A program made the position numbers and the translations under genes. The notes under the pieces were generated by a model. The model ran no database searches and was not told the DNA's origin. It was given only the letters and a program-made list of their open reading frames with translations. A stretch of 64,000 nt of DNA from Prunus persica (taxonomy: Eukaryota > Streptophyta > Magnoliopsida > Rosales > Rosaceae). This document shows, one piece after another, positions 51,670 to 63,990 of the stretch (positions are counted from its first letter, which is position 1; each line of letters opens with the position of its first letter). The stretch spans positions 32,715,251 through 32,779,250 of the forward strand of contig NC_034009.1 of the NCBI RefSeq assembly GCF_000346465.2. Reading direction: 5' to 3'.

Positions 51670-51940
51670 TATGATGTTGGGAGAAAATGTTGAAGATGCA
51701 TCCATGAGAGGCCATTCTAATTGCCTATAAATAGGCTTCCTCTTGAGTTGTGAAGTACACAACTAATTAGAAGAGAAGAGAGTGAGAGTTAGAGAATAAA
51801 AGAGAGAATGAGTTCTATCTAAGAAGAAATTCTATTAGTGTAAACACCACAAACAACAAATATAATTCCACTCTCAATATACTCCCAATATTTAGTGGTA
51901 CTTCTCATACTCTTTGAGTATTCTAGTTCTATAACAGAGA
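51670..51940 (+). mobile_element. Possible copia/TRIM-type LTR
   Basis: A TATAAATAGG box at about 51727 is followed by a GA-rich leader-like stretch and AC-rich sequence. The segment begins TGTTGGGAGAAAATG and ends CTATAACA (TG...CA). No matching target duplication or partner LTR was seen. Confidence 0.35.
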
Positions 51941-53050
51941 TGAGATTTTTCCAATATCTCATGTTTTAAAAAACAGGGTTTATTGGGCACTTCAAAATAC
52001 TTCCTCCAAACACAAATATTGGTCACCAATGAGGTTTTAATTAGATTGGCTCTCAAACCTTAGTGTACTCTTAAGTGATCTGAATTCAAGCTCCTATAGT
52101 ATTCGTGTGTGTGAGTTCTTTCCGACTCCCCTTTCCTAACTTTGGCATAAAAACCTTACGAAATTTTTCGGGGGAGCAAAATTTTAAAAGAAGGGGTTGC
52201 AAATTTCCAAAACTTTTTCGTTGGTGGGCGAATCTGACCTCCTCCCCAAAATTCCAAATGTGAAATCAGGTTGCTGTCATTGTTTCTATTCAACTTCTAA
52301 AGCTGCCATTTTCATTCTGCCATCTTCATTTGGTTGTAGGTTTTTCTTTTTCACTGCTTGAAAGCGACTTAAAGCGTGTGCAATCTGTTTGTTGCATCAG
52401 TCAGTGGTCACTCCCTCGTTCAGTACTTCGAAATTCATCACCATTTAATTTCGAGTCTCCTCAAATTAAATCTTGTTTCTTTCTTCCTTCCATAAATTAA
52501 TTTTGGATTATCACACATATACTTTCCATATATTTTGATTGAAAAATGAATAAAAAGGAAAAAGACAGATGTTTTAATATCTGGCTTTGTGCATAAAAGT
52601 AAAAGAAGTGATTGAGATTAAATTACTCTGCTAAGGTAATTGTGACTGTGAGCAAGACGACAGACATTACAGGGGGGAGAGAGAGAGAGAGAGAGTAGGA
52701 AAGAGTGGGAAGGTTTGCCAATGCTGCATATGAATGCAAAAATACACCGCAATTAATTACTAGGGGATGGGATTGTCTCAGCCCTTTTTTTTTTTAATGC
52801 AAATGAATTATTATGCTTGCTTTTATATGAAATTTTAAATTTTTTTTTTCTTTCCTAGTCTGACAATGTGTATATATGCTGCTTTTCCTTTCCTTGCTTT
52901 TATACCTGCTGAGCAGTTCGAAGTGCAGATAGAAGAATCTTGCCAACTTAATTTCAATCAATCATCTCTTGAGAGAGAGACAGAGACAGAGACAGAGACA
53001 GAGAGCAGCAGCAGAAGCAGCACCGGACCGGAGCACATCCGATCAAAATC

Positions 53051-56000
53051 ATGCCCTACTCTCCCTGGGACATACCTATGCTCTCTAATCCCAATGAGTA
53101 TTCCAACTTCCAATGTTTTCTTCAGTCTATAACGCCCTCAGTCCCTACTCAACAACAGCCTCCCAAGGTAACCATTCTCTTGTTTTCAATTTTGTTTTTA
53201 CATTTTCTTTCTTGTTTTACGTCTTGGTTCTATTTCAAATGAAGTTTTTGTATTCTAAATTTAAAATCAAGTACTTGTGCTTTAATCCCTTTTTTTTTTC
53301 CCTTAAATTAGAATAATTTTGGATTATTTAAAATTTTAACCATAAAAAACCTTTTCATAGATAGACTGTGTGTTATCAAAAAATTAATTATTAATTAAAA
53401 TGAATTCATCTTTTGTTTCATTATTTCTCATTTCTATCTCAGTTGTGTGAAAAAGCATTTTCAAACGGACCCTAAATTTTACAAGTAGCTAGGAATCACT
53501 TTCCCAAATCTCCACTTGTATAAAAAGAAAAATATAAAGGAAAAAAAACTTTTCATATAATATTTTTTGTTGTTGGTTATTTTAATAAACTTTATTTTAT
53601 TTTTATTTTCTTGTTGTGAATATTTATAAATATATTACAACATACAGGTTCCTATGCAAATGCTAAATGGGTGCCTTTCGCAATCCCTTGGCAATAGCGG
53701 TATCGCGTGTTTCTCCTTGAGTGACCTTTGGAAGTTTTACAAGGATTGGAGTTGCTTTGGTGCCGGTGTCCCGATTCTCCTCAACAGCGGCGATAGCGTC
53801 TTACAATACTATTCTCCATCCTTATCTGCTCTCCAAATATATACTCGGAAACCCGTTGATTATTATTCCAGGTATTTGAAAAGTATTATTTTCCTCTGTT
53901 TCTCGAGCTCAAAAATCTCCGATTAATTTCTGATTCGCTTGCTATTCATCTGGTAACAAGGTTAGGGATAAGCTGCACACCGAAACTCGAGAGTGACTCC
54001 TCAGATGATTCTACCAGTGACCTTGAGGTCTCATGCCAAACAACTGAGCGCTTTGGCCACCTGTATTGCCAGTACAATGAAACAGCCAGTCCTTATGATA
54101 GAGTTCCGCTCACCGACAAGGCAAATATCCCAATAACCCTCCATTTCTTCAATACAAGTTTTGGAATTCTATCATCTTTTTATTTTTATTTTTTCCCTTG
54201 AGAAAAAGTCAACTTTGATAACTCTTATTGATCATATATGCAATGGGATGTTTGATCAGATCAATGAGCTAGCTCAGAATTATCCTGCTCTGCTGAAGTT
54301 TCAAAGCGTGCAGCTTTCTCCCTATAGCTGGATGGCCGTTGCTTGGTACGCACGATTTTTGCTCTTGTTGCTAGTAATTTTCGATTGAAGATTGCGATAC
54401 TAATCTTTCTACTTATCAGTATATTGTGTTTCCATTTGCGGATCCCTTCAGTGTTTTTCCACTTTGGCCATTTACTAGTATCTTTGTCTTCTTATGTTTC
54501 CTTGATCAATAAAAAGAAAACCCCAGGAAGCTGTTTCATAAACTATAATCCATGTTAAGATGAATGTAGTTGCCTCTGCAAGAAAAACTACAAACAACTG
54601 GAGTTAACTCTAGTTATTATTTGTCAACAGTACAGTCGTTACAAAAAAAGTAATTCATTTTTGGTGGCACTAGGTAGGACATTGCAACTTCAACTCTCAT
54701 AGGAAACATCTTTCGTGTGCAATGAGAAAAATATTAGAACAATGTCTTACTCTGAACCTGACGTACTTTTCACCATTGTTTACTTTCGTTTCATATCTTG
54801 TCTTAAGAGATACAAATATAAGAATTTTACAAATGATTCTTCGTTGTTTATTAGGTATCCTATCTACCAAATTCCATTCACAAGGAATGCGAAGGATTTG
54901 TCTGCATGTTTCATCACTTATAACACATTATCATCTTTTCAAGGTAAAAACGTATTCCTCTCTCTCCATTGTTGGGTGAGAATTTAATCTCTGTTGTTTA
55001 TTTCTATGCATTTTTTGTTTAGTTTTCTAAGTATAATTACATTTATATTATACCTTTTGTTGTTTTATACATTTAATTGATCTGGTAGCTTGTCTCACAA
55101 TCTTCAAAATCTACTATGTTTGATTCCTGTAAGTTGTATGAGACAGAATGGTTTTCCTATGATTTTAATCAATTATGAATAATCAATTATGGTTTTATGA
55201 ATATGCAATTAAGAACTGATCAAAGGTGGTAGTTAAAATGAAATATCCCCGTAAAGTGACTCTTGCATAATGTAACTGGCGTTTAGTCCTAGGAACCAAG
55301 CTCTTCAATCAAACACTCATATGTATTAGCAATCCAATCAGTGCCTTTTCCTTTGGATCATAAATCTTGTCCAAAGTATACATTTCTTAATCCTTTGGTA
55401 TATATGTGTGCTTATAACAGAACCTATCTTTAATGTGTTTGTACTGGGAGAACTTTCCGTAATGAATGTGTGTGTGTATTTATATATTATATACATATAC
55501 TTATTATAGTATATGTATATAAATAATATAATTATATATATATGTATAGGGAATTCATCTCTTGCTAGATACTTATGTTGTCTGAATCCACACAACAAAA
55601 TAAGAATCCACTTGATAAATAGTTCTGGATTCACAGACTGGTAACATAATATGCTCAGACATTTTTGGAAGAGAACGTTTTCCTTATAAATGTACGTGTA
55701 TATGCATATATAGATCCCCATGATGATTATCCACACAAGAGAATACAAATTTAAAATGGATTAATAGAAACACGCCCCTCTCTTTTTGGTGTTGTCTCCT
55801 TTCTTACATATCTACCAAAATTTCTGAAATCCCTACAAACTCATATCATATAACAGTAAATGTAGACTAAAATTTACATAATTTTTAGAGGTCCAAAGAA
55901 AAGATTCTTAGTGTGAAAACCTTCCCAGACCATGTACTAAGAAAGATGTCAAACGGAAGTTACATCAAAAGAAAACCTTATTTATTACAAATATTGACCA

Positions 56001-59000
56001 ACAAGAAGTTGTACTATAATAGAACAAATTGAAATGGTTTTTTTATTTATGGAAACTTAAGATGGTTTTTAAACTGTCTATCAATACATATATCATGTAG
56101 AAAGATAAATGTGCCAGGCTACCAAATTTGTACGATGATGATGAATAGCTTGATTTTGAGTGAACCTATTTAGGGGCTTATTTAGAAGAAACGATGTGCA
56201 TTTATAGAAACAAATGCACTCTCTTTCCCAAGGGGCGTATTTAGAATAAATGATGAGCATTTATAGAAACAAATGCACTCTCTTTCCCAAAGTGTTGGGT
56301 GGAAATGTCATTTAATTAACAAGAGAATGCTAGGAGCTCTCTCTCCCCCCTCCCCCCCAATAGAAAAATAAAAAGAACTAAAGAAGTAGAAGAATGCTGT
56401 TCTAGAAAAGTGGCAATGTTAGCCCATCAACAAAGACGCAAGCATATGAAAAGTTGGTCTAACTGAGTTGTTTCCATGGTTTTTCTGTCATGTGCTTTCA
56501 TTCACCCCCCTTCCCCCCGGTGAACTACAAACTGGTTCGATCATCCCAAATCGTAGGAACTAGCATCCTAGATGATTGTAAGGTTTAATAGATTTGCAAA
56601 CTCAAATCGTGAAAAGAAAAAAAGGAAAACTGGCCCATCTCTGTTGTAGGCATCAATGGTTGATGCTTGTGATTCTGGGGCGTTGGGCGACTTAGGGAAA
56701 TCACTGTTCCATCTTCATCCAAAGTTCCAAAATTCAATGTCTGGTGATTCTTCAGAAAGCGGGAAGAAGATAAGCTTTTAGAGACTCTTGACGGTTGAGG
56801 AATAGGAAGAAGATGAAGATGGGTAAGTCCGAGTTAAACTGTCTGACTTGAGAGACGAGAAGAATATGAGTCTGCGACAATAGAGAATGTGAAAGAGGGA
56901 GGTGCTGGAGGAGATGTTTCGGCTTCCAGTTCCAAGGGGAAGGTGCATGTATGGAGAAGTCTCCATTATGCAGTAATGGGGTCTCGAACAAATTGGGACC
57001 CAAAATTCCTGACTGACTATGCTTACACCCAACGAATCTGTACAATAGAAATTACCGAACCTGTACCCGTTCCACGTACTGTATCGTTCCCCGTACGAGG
57101 TAACATTAATTACACACAACTCTTGGTGCATTTACACTTGGTATTACTGAATGTTCAGAATATTACTAATGACAGTAGGTTTTCCATAACTGACAGAAGT
57201 CATTGAAGCGTTTGAAAATCAATGTTACCAGATATACACCACAAGTTGTGTAAGTATCATTTTCATATTTATTTTAATGAAGAGTGTGTAGTTGGTAGAG
57301 GAAATGGGTCCATAGAAATGCTAACAGTATGATAGTATGGCCTGTAGAGCGTGATTGGACTGATATGATTGCAAAATTAGATGCGGCAGTGGTTTTTGTA
57401 AACTTAGGGTTGCAAATAAAATTTATTTGCCGGTGCTCTTTTGTTCTTCTTATTTTCCTATTTGTTATCTTTAACTGTTGCTAGATGTTTTGGTTTTGTT
57501 TGACAGTCTGTTTAGAATTTTTATACATGTTGAATATATCAGAATTGTTGGTTGCCTTTTTCTTTGATGAAACAGTTGTACAGAGTTTTTAATAAACTCT
57601 TTGGACGTGAATTCCTTAATGTATGTATGTATGTATGCTTTATAATCATTAAATTCCCGATTCCTTCTATGATCATTTTGTGTATATATAGATGGATAAG
57701 AAATAGATTTAAGAATTTCACAAGATAATATTAAGTGAATATAGGAATAGGTGGTTTGGTCTAAAGTTAGACAGCTCCAAACTACTCCTGAAACATGTCG
57801 ATGATATTGAAGAATAAAATAAAGCTTGAAACCAAAAAAGTCATTGCAACATTCGAGAAGTATTCCAAGGAGCTAGGTGGAGTAAGGTAACAAATTAATG
57901 ACTCATATAAGCTTCAGAAGAATCAGAACAAAGTTTCAGAAAGAGGAATTAATTGGAGTGCATCAGAGTGTTTAAAAGAATTTATTACTCACCCACTATT
58001 GAGGTTTAAGAATTACTTCGAAAAGAAAATCGAACTGAAATAATTTCACTACTAATGCAGTTACTACAAAGAAGTTTATGTAGGTAATTATGGTTAGGTG
58101 AGACTATGGTTTATGTGCTTTGATAAAATGATTGTTGAGCATACTAAAAGATGGAGGATTATATCACACACTCCAATTACCATCATGGGGTTAGTTGGAT
58201 GGTCAGGTCCATGGTTTGCTCCCATGTGGTCTGAGTAGTGTTTCCTGCCTCCCAAAGATTGTAGGGTTCGACCAGGGCCACAGTTTCAAAGCTGTGTCCG
58301 CAAAGCAGGTTGGTGGATTTCTGGGTACCAAAGAAAGAAAAAAAAAAAAAAAAAATTTAAAACGCCAACTGACTGAATATGAAGGAAATATTCCAATTTT
58401 GTTCACGACAATTATGACTACTCTAGCATTACCCAATTGTATAAGAACACAATCAAATAAAGATATTGTCATGATCCCAAATAATTCAAAGCATTGAATT
58501 AATTTTGTTGTTCAATCTTTTGCTACATTTGGTATCAAAGCAGCTTGCATGGCGAAACTGATGCCAAGACAGGGCCCCTAAACTTATTAACTAGAACTGG
58601 TGCAGTGTAGCGATCACAAATATTGGAAAGGGCTACCTACTGTCAGAGTACATGGTTTAAATGATGAAAAGGTCTACCTTGAAGAAGGCTAACTGGAGAG
58701 GACTGTAGAGAGTACTCCGTTAAAGACTACCTGCCACCAAAGTGAAAGCCATCTAGACTGAAACTGTTCCTGGAGTAGAGTGAGAGTCGCAGTGGCGTGA
58801 CGAAAAGGATACTTTTCGCCAGAGAAGCTACATAGATTGGAGCTACCTAGGATGTTGTTTGAAGTCTTGCAGAAGATTGATCATCAGTACTTAGTTGATC
58901 TAAAATAGTGATGCAGGGCAGCGGCTTATAGCCGCTGTCCAAGGATCCAAACATACCCAAAATATAGAGAATAGAAGGATAAAGCTATAGAATAGAAGTT

Positions 59001-62000
59001 GGAACGAAGATAATTAAGTTTAGGGCAAAATCCCAAAAGAAACTCTATTAGACAAAAAGTCTGGAATTATATTCATAATAAAACTCCATACAAGAGTCTT
59101 AATAGCCTATTTATACTAGAATACAAAAAACCTAATTGACAAAGGATATTAAAAACCAAAACAGGAAATTAAATCAAATCCTAGTAAGAATAGGAAAACA
59201 AAAAAGTAACTAATAATTTAAAGTAAAAAGAATCCTAGCCCAATTGACTAACGGCCCAAGTGCTCTTGGAAAAGACTCGTCCTCGAGTCTAAATCGTTAT
59301 CGTCATCAAAGACTCCCTGAGAAGTTTGAAACTGAATTCTTCCTTTCCAAACAAAGAGGTATTTTGAATATTAGGACCATTCTTGAACACTTGTGTTTAT
59401 TTTCTTGCATCAATTCGACTGCGTTGAGAAGAATTCGTCTTCGAATTCCAATGTTTTGATGAAAACTATCTAAACAGAACCTCTGCTTACATAAACTGTC
59501 CATAGAACTTTGACCTTAATCTTCCCACTCCAAAGAAATAGATATTTAGAATATTTGATCCTTTTGGAACAGTTCCAATTATCTTATGCAACCAATCTCT
59601 CAGCCCGAAAATTCTGCAATCCAAAAACCATTAGATTGACACAATCAACAAAGGTCTTGGCAATGTTCAAACTGAAAGCATCAACACCAAGAAAATCAAC
59701 ATACTCAGAATTAGTAGTTTCTAAAGCATGCACATGGTCTCGAAAATTTAGGGTTATTTGCTCATCTTGAAAGATTCCTTCTGTACTTTATTGTATCACC
59801 TTTCCTTCAAACTTGTATGGATTGTGTTCCTCCAAACATTTAGACCCAACCTTCTCTTGATCCATTGCCTTCAAGATTACATTAGATTCAACTTTTTTAC
59901 CCTCACCAAATACCTTGTCAAAAGATTTCTCAACCCCAAAACAAACTTCACAATCGTCTTCAAAACAATGATCAAATATGGGAGGGATATCCAAATTTAG
60001 GAAACTAACTGAAGAATTAGAGCGAACCGCTCCTTCCAATCCACCTCGATCACCATCACCATAGTTTCCAGCTTCATGAAAGGGGTTTACATCTTCTTAA
60101 GGTCATCCTTAGGACCACCTTCCAGTATGTCTAAGTGTTCGTGGTTGGATCTCGACAAATCTTCGATCATACTCCACATCTCAACCATCTCTGTTTGTTG
60201 GGCTTGGTTCCTTCGTCCACAACCTCTAGCACGTCTAACCATGGTATGGAGCAAAGATTTAACCTGGCTCTGATACCAATTTGATGCAAGGTAGCTGCTA
60301 TAAGCTGTTGTCCAGTTATCCAAACATACAATAGAAGGATAAAGCTATAGAATAGAATTTGGAACAAAGATAATTGAGTTCTAGGGCAAAAATCCCAAAA
60401 GAAACTCTATAGACTAAAAGTCTAGAATTATATTCATTAAAAAACTCCATACAAGAGTTCTTAATAGCCTATTTATACTAGAATATAGAAAACCTAATTG
60501 ACAAAGGAAATTGAAGAACAAAACAGGAAATCAAATCAAATCCTAATAAGAATAGGAAAACAAAAGGAGTAACTAATGATAGAGTTTGAGCTCTTTTGGC
60601 TTACTTTTAGCCATGCGGGGCGGCTATCCACATGTGTCCCAAGGTGATGTCCATTTTAACCAAGGCCCTGCTCCCTATCCATATCAACCAGATTAGGTGA
60701 TAGGGGGCGATAGTGTCGAGACCATAAAGAGGCGACTTAAAGTAAATAGAACCCTAGCCCAATTGACTAACGGCCCAAGTACTCTTGTAGAGCCCTATAG
60801 ATGCTCCTGCATCAAATAATCTAGTAATAAATACAATTGATACAACAATAGGCAATTTCTATGCTCCTGCATCAAATAATCTAGTAATAAATACAATTGA
60901 TACAACAATAGGCAATTTCTTTTGTAGTTTTGTGTGTGTGTGTGTGTGTGTGTGTGGCAAATCGACCACGTTTCCATAGGGAGTGCTTGGAGTTTTTCTT
61001 TTCTTTGGGCATTTGAGAAAACTGTTCTCACATTATGTGTAGCTTTTAAATGTTTAGGACCACAACACTTATCCTTTACATTAATGTATTCTATGAGAAG
61101 GGAATTGTCTTTTCTAATTTTAAGGGCATATGGGGAATTTTACTCAGTTAATAGTACAGGTTTTTATTTTATTTTTGTGGTATATGTTGCTACGTGTTTG
61201 CTTATCTTGGTAATAAATCCACCTGTGATTCATCAGTGGTTGGATGTATGTAATTTTTTTTAATAGTATAAGATGAAAATTTGCTGGGAGCTAGCTTGCA
61301 GATTCTCATAACATGGGAGCCTTACGAAGTTAAACGTGTTCTTGTAGGAAGCAAGTTGGGTGCTCCAAAATCAATTTACATTTTACCAGCATAAGAGAGA
61401 GTGTTGGAGTATAAAGTGATTGAAATGAGATGATGAAAGCATTGATTAAATGATTATCAGGATTTAGTGAAAATTTGTTGTAGGAACGTTATATACGTGA
61501 AACCTCTTTCTGCATGCCAATTCCATGCTTGATGAACTAAAAGGCCCTCCCTCCTTTAACTGTTGTGAAATCTGTCATTATTTCTGCATTCTTTCCATGG
61601 CCGTGTTAGTCCTTACCAATTAGATCTAAGTTTGCACTTGTTTGTGTGATATCTCTGTGTGTAAAAAGGGCATTCCTTTTTTATTTGAAGTAATGGGCAT
61701 GTACTTTATTTCTTTTACCATGCCCCAATTAATCTAGTTTTACATATTAAGCATATACAACCGCTTTTAACAAAGCATGGTCTTTATTTATATAAGTCCA
61801 CAGTGGCAATAGGTTGGAGCAGTTTTCTTGAAAATTTTAAAAAATACCATGCCTCTTATGCAAAGTATACAAAGGCCTAGCGGCTTACTATTCTGTCTAT
61901 TCTGTTAATGGTAGTTGCCTGTTACTCTTACTTTGGGAGAAAGTTTGATCTTACATGTTATATGCTATCATAGGTAGAAGCTGATAAACCATATACTTGA

Positions 62001-62379
62001 ATGATCCATTATTGGTGAGTTTTCTGATAAGATCATACTGTCAGAAGTTTTGTAACCGTTGTAACCGAACTTTCCTTTTTTCGGTTGTTGGTTCTTAGGA
62101 CTCCCGTGTACCATATTGGAGGAAGATGAGAAGTTTCAAAGCATTAATACTCTAGGAAAGGAATGGGGAGGCAGGATGCTAGAAAGAGATAGCAGAAGAG
62201 GTGAAATTGCTCTTCCTCCTTTTGCAGTGGCTACTTATAAGATGTATGGGGAACTCTGGACAAATCCTGAGACTTCAGACAAGGAAAATATTGCCTCTTA
62301 TCTGAATGCTGCAAATTCCTGGCTGAAACATTGCAAATTCCAGCATCATGACTTCAATTTCTTCATGTCTCGTAGGTAG
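53051..62379 (+). CDS. DUF789 family protein
   Basis: Exons: 53051-53167, 53648-53871, 53961-54120, 54260-54345, 54855-54943, 62099-62379, giving 318 residues. Features typical of the plant DUF789 family, whose function is not established: SLSDLWKFYKDWSCFGAGVP near the N-terminus, LSPYSWMAVAWYPIYQIP in the middle, and ALPPFAVATYKMYGELW plus a final HDFNFF motif. I see no membrane segment or enzyme motif. Intron 3 (54121-54259) starts with GC rather than GT (ACAAG|GCAAAT) and the frame requires it. The last intron is about 7.2 kb and repeat-filled; its phase-1 ends join in frame (Gln-Gly-Leu-Pro-Cys). An extra exon inside it cannot be excluded. Confidence 0.87.
56172..56289 (+). repeat. 59-bp tandem duplication
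   Basis: Units 56172-56230 and 56231-56289 differ at only a few positions and share CATTTATAGAAACAAATGCA. Lies in the last DUF789 intron. Confidence 0.85.
56640..57210 (+). other. Unrecognised coding-like patch in the DUF789 intron
   Basis: After an acceptor-like TTGTAG at 56649 a frame reads SMVDACDSGALGDLGKSL then FHLHPKFQNSMSGDSSESGK and stops near 56781. A second frame (56889-57206) holds HVWRSLHYAVMGSRTNWDPK then IEITEPVPVPRTVSFPV. Composition is more protein-like than its surroundings. I recognise neither piece. It could be a decayed gene or a captured fragment. Confidence 0.3.
58187..58355 (+). mobile_element. tRNA-derived SINE with A-tail
   Basis: A-box-like TAGTTGGATGG at 58192-58202, B-box GGTTCGACC at 58265-58273, and a terminal A-rich tail at about 58331-58355. 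Target duplication not identified. Confidence 0.6.
58500..58904 (+). mobile_element. Retroelement fragment with primer-binding-like site
   Basis: TTTGGTATCAAAGCAGC at about 58529 resembles the initiator-tRNA-Met primer-binding site (TGGTATCAGAGC) that follows a plant 5' LTR. The next ~370 bases have no intact frame. Its own LTR was not delimited. Confidence 0.35.
58909..60814 (-). mobile_element. Non-autonomous LTR retrotransposon (minus)
   Basis: Two direct repeats form LTRs: 58909 to about 59269 and 60282-60814. Both begin TGATGCA on the + strand and share long near-identical stretches (for example CCCAATTGACTAACGGCCCA). Reading on the minus strand, the right copy is the 5' LTR. Next to it the primer-binding site TGGTATCAGAGCC lies at 60266-60278, and a gag-like start MVRRARGCGRRNQAQQ follows (within 60087-60240). 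The left (3') LTR lacks its first ~27 bases after the CTCGAGGACGAGT motif. The right LTR has about 155 extra bases (60577-60737). Flanks AATAG/AATAA are a near-match target duplication. Only about 1 kb of interior and no pol. Confidence 0.8.
60801..60920 (+). repeat. Perfect 60-bp tandem duplication across an LTR border
   Basis: 60801-60860 and 60861-60920 are identical. Each unit begins with the last 14 bases of the LTR (ATGCTCCTGCATCA) and continues into flanking DNA. Confidence 0.95.
60930..60956 (+). repeat. (TG)n microsatellite
   Basis: About 13 uninterrupted TG units beside the 60-bp duplication. Confidence 0.9.
60957..62098. other. Distal part of the last DUF789 intron
   Basis: AT-rich sequence with no gene or repeat recognised. 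It ends at the acceptor TTCTTAG before 62099. Confidence 0.4.
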
Positions 62380-62717
62380 TGATGTGTCCATCCTCATCTA
62401 GCCTTTTTTTCTTCTTTCTTGTTTACTTAAAAGAGTCCTTACAAGATCTAACTTGAAACTTGGAGCTAGTTCAGGAAAAAGTGCAACCGATTCTGTGGTT
62501 ACCCATTGATAATATTGAAAACTCATGTTGAGGGTACAATTGATCACAAATAATCAGTTTGAAGTGGAAAAAAAGTGAATTTCATATCTATTGTGTTCAG
62601 AGTGGCCTGGTGGCGTTCTGTTTGCAGGTGCTGCATTTAATAGCTGTAAATGTGAAATGTTCTTGTATTTCCAGAACTTAAGTGACTAGTAGATACGAGC
62701 TTGTCAGTTAGGAACAA

Positions 62718-62815
62718 GGGGCTTGTAGCTCAAGTTGTTAAGAATATTTATCCCTGCACCTAAGGGGTCTTAGGCTCGATTCCCTCTCCCCCAATTTCGC
62801 TTGCATTAAAAAAAG
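62718..62815 (+). mobile_element. tRNA-derived SINE-like element, 3' of DUF789
   Basis: A-box-like GTAGCTCAAGTTGTTAAG, B-box-like GGCTCGATTCCC, then a C-rich stretch and a short A-tail. Typical layout of a plant tRNA-derived SINE. Not a functional tRNA: the stem pairing and anticodon arm are not intact. Confidence 0.6.
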
Positions 62816-63948
62816 AAGTTACGCTTGTCAGTTGTCACTGCTCCAGAAGGTACATACGAGCTAAGCAGATCCGAGCTTTCTCCAACTCTCCAACTTGAAC
62901 TTGGCATGATAATTTTGTACGAGCCCCCGAGGAATTTAAGCTCAAGTTCAGCTCAAAGATTTATGCTCAAACATGGCTTGACAATAAACTAAGCTTGTGC
63001 CTAGCTGGAGCTTTACTTGAGCTCAACAAACTTAACTTAAAAACTTCGGCACAAATAATTTGAACTTGAGCTTGAATTTGATGTTAATTTCAGCTGGCTT
63101 AATTGATTACCAGTCTCTCAGGCATGCGCTCCTAATGAACAACCATTATCGATCAAAATCGGGCGAACAGAATGTGAAGAGGCTTTTCCTAATGAACAAC
63201 AACCATTGGCGATCAAAATTTGGGAGAATAAGGAGTGCGGGTGATGCAAAACAATTAGAAAGAATGGTTGATTCAGAGCTCAGGATCCTAAATATCACTA
63301 ACATTTTTTTTTATACAAGGGCTACAAATAATTTGACACAAACCAGCCCTGTTGGATATAGAATCATTCAACATTGACACAAACCTTGTATATTCTTGTT
63401 GAATGTCGGACTGAAGTAGATGATAAATGGCCCAGTGGATAGAACAAAGTAGCTGAGGAAACATTCCAACAAATAATTTGGGACGCTGCAACATTAGTCT
63501 TTTTCCTTCTACCCAAGTCCAGACTATGAAACAAGGCAAAATAATCTCATTCGTGATTTGTTGTTGCTATTATAATCTGTCGGAAGTTGCATCAGTGCAA
63601 CTCTAGCAAAGGGGATTAGGCAGGCTACCCAGAAACACAAGTTACATACCTGTACGGACTTTTGCTTAAACAATCCCAGTTAACAATACCAAAAGAAGGG
63701 GGTGACTCTAATCCGCTAAACTTCCGAAGAACAAATTTTGAAATAGTTGTTTGTTACATCCATTTCTGCATAAATCTTGAGCCATTTAAATCCATCAATT
63801 TAACAGATTGGTTAGACCAACAAGATGAACCGTATATTGCTGAAGAAGCTTAAGAGTAGTAATAATAGGAATAATGACAAGAGAAGAAAATACAATCAAG
63901 TGCAGTTGAGAAACGAGCAGCCGGGCTAATGATTATTAGATAATATAA

Positions 63949-63990
<42 letters not shown>

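Noticed and set aside
60795..61031. Repetitive minus-strand frame with a duplicated LLYQLYLLLDYLMQEH motif
   Set aside because: Artefact of the 60-bp duplication and the TG microsatellite.
62718..62815. tRNA gene
   Set aside because: A- and B-box motifs are present but the cloverleaf stems do not pair, and an A-tail follows, so it is SINE-like.
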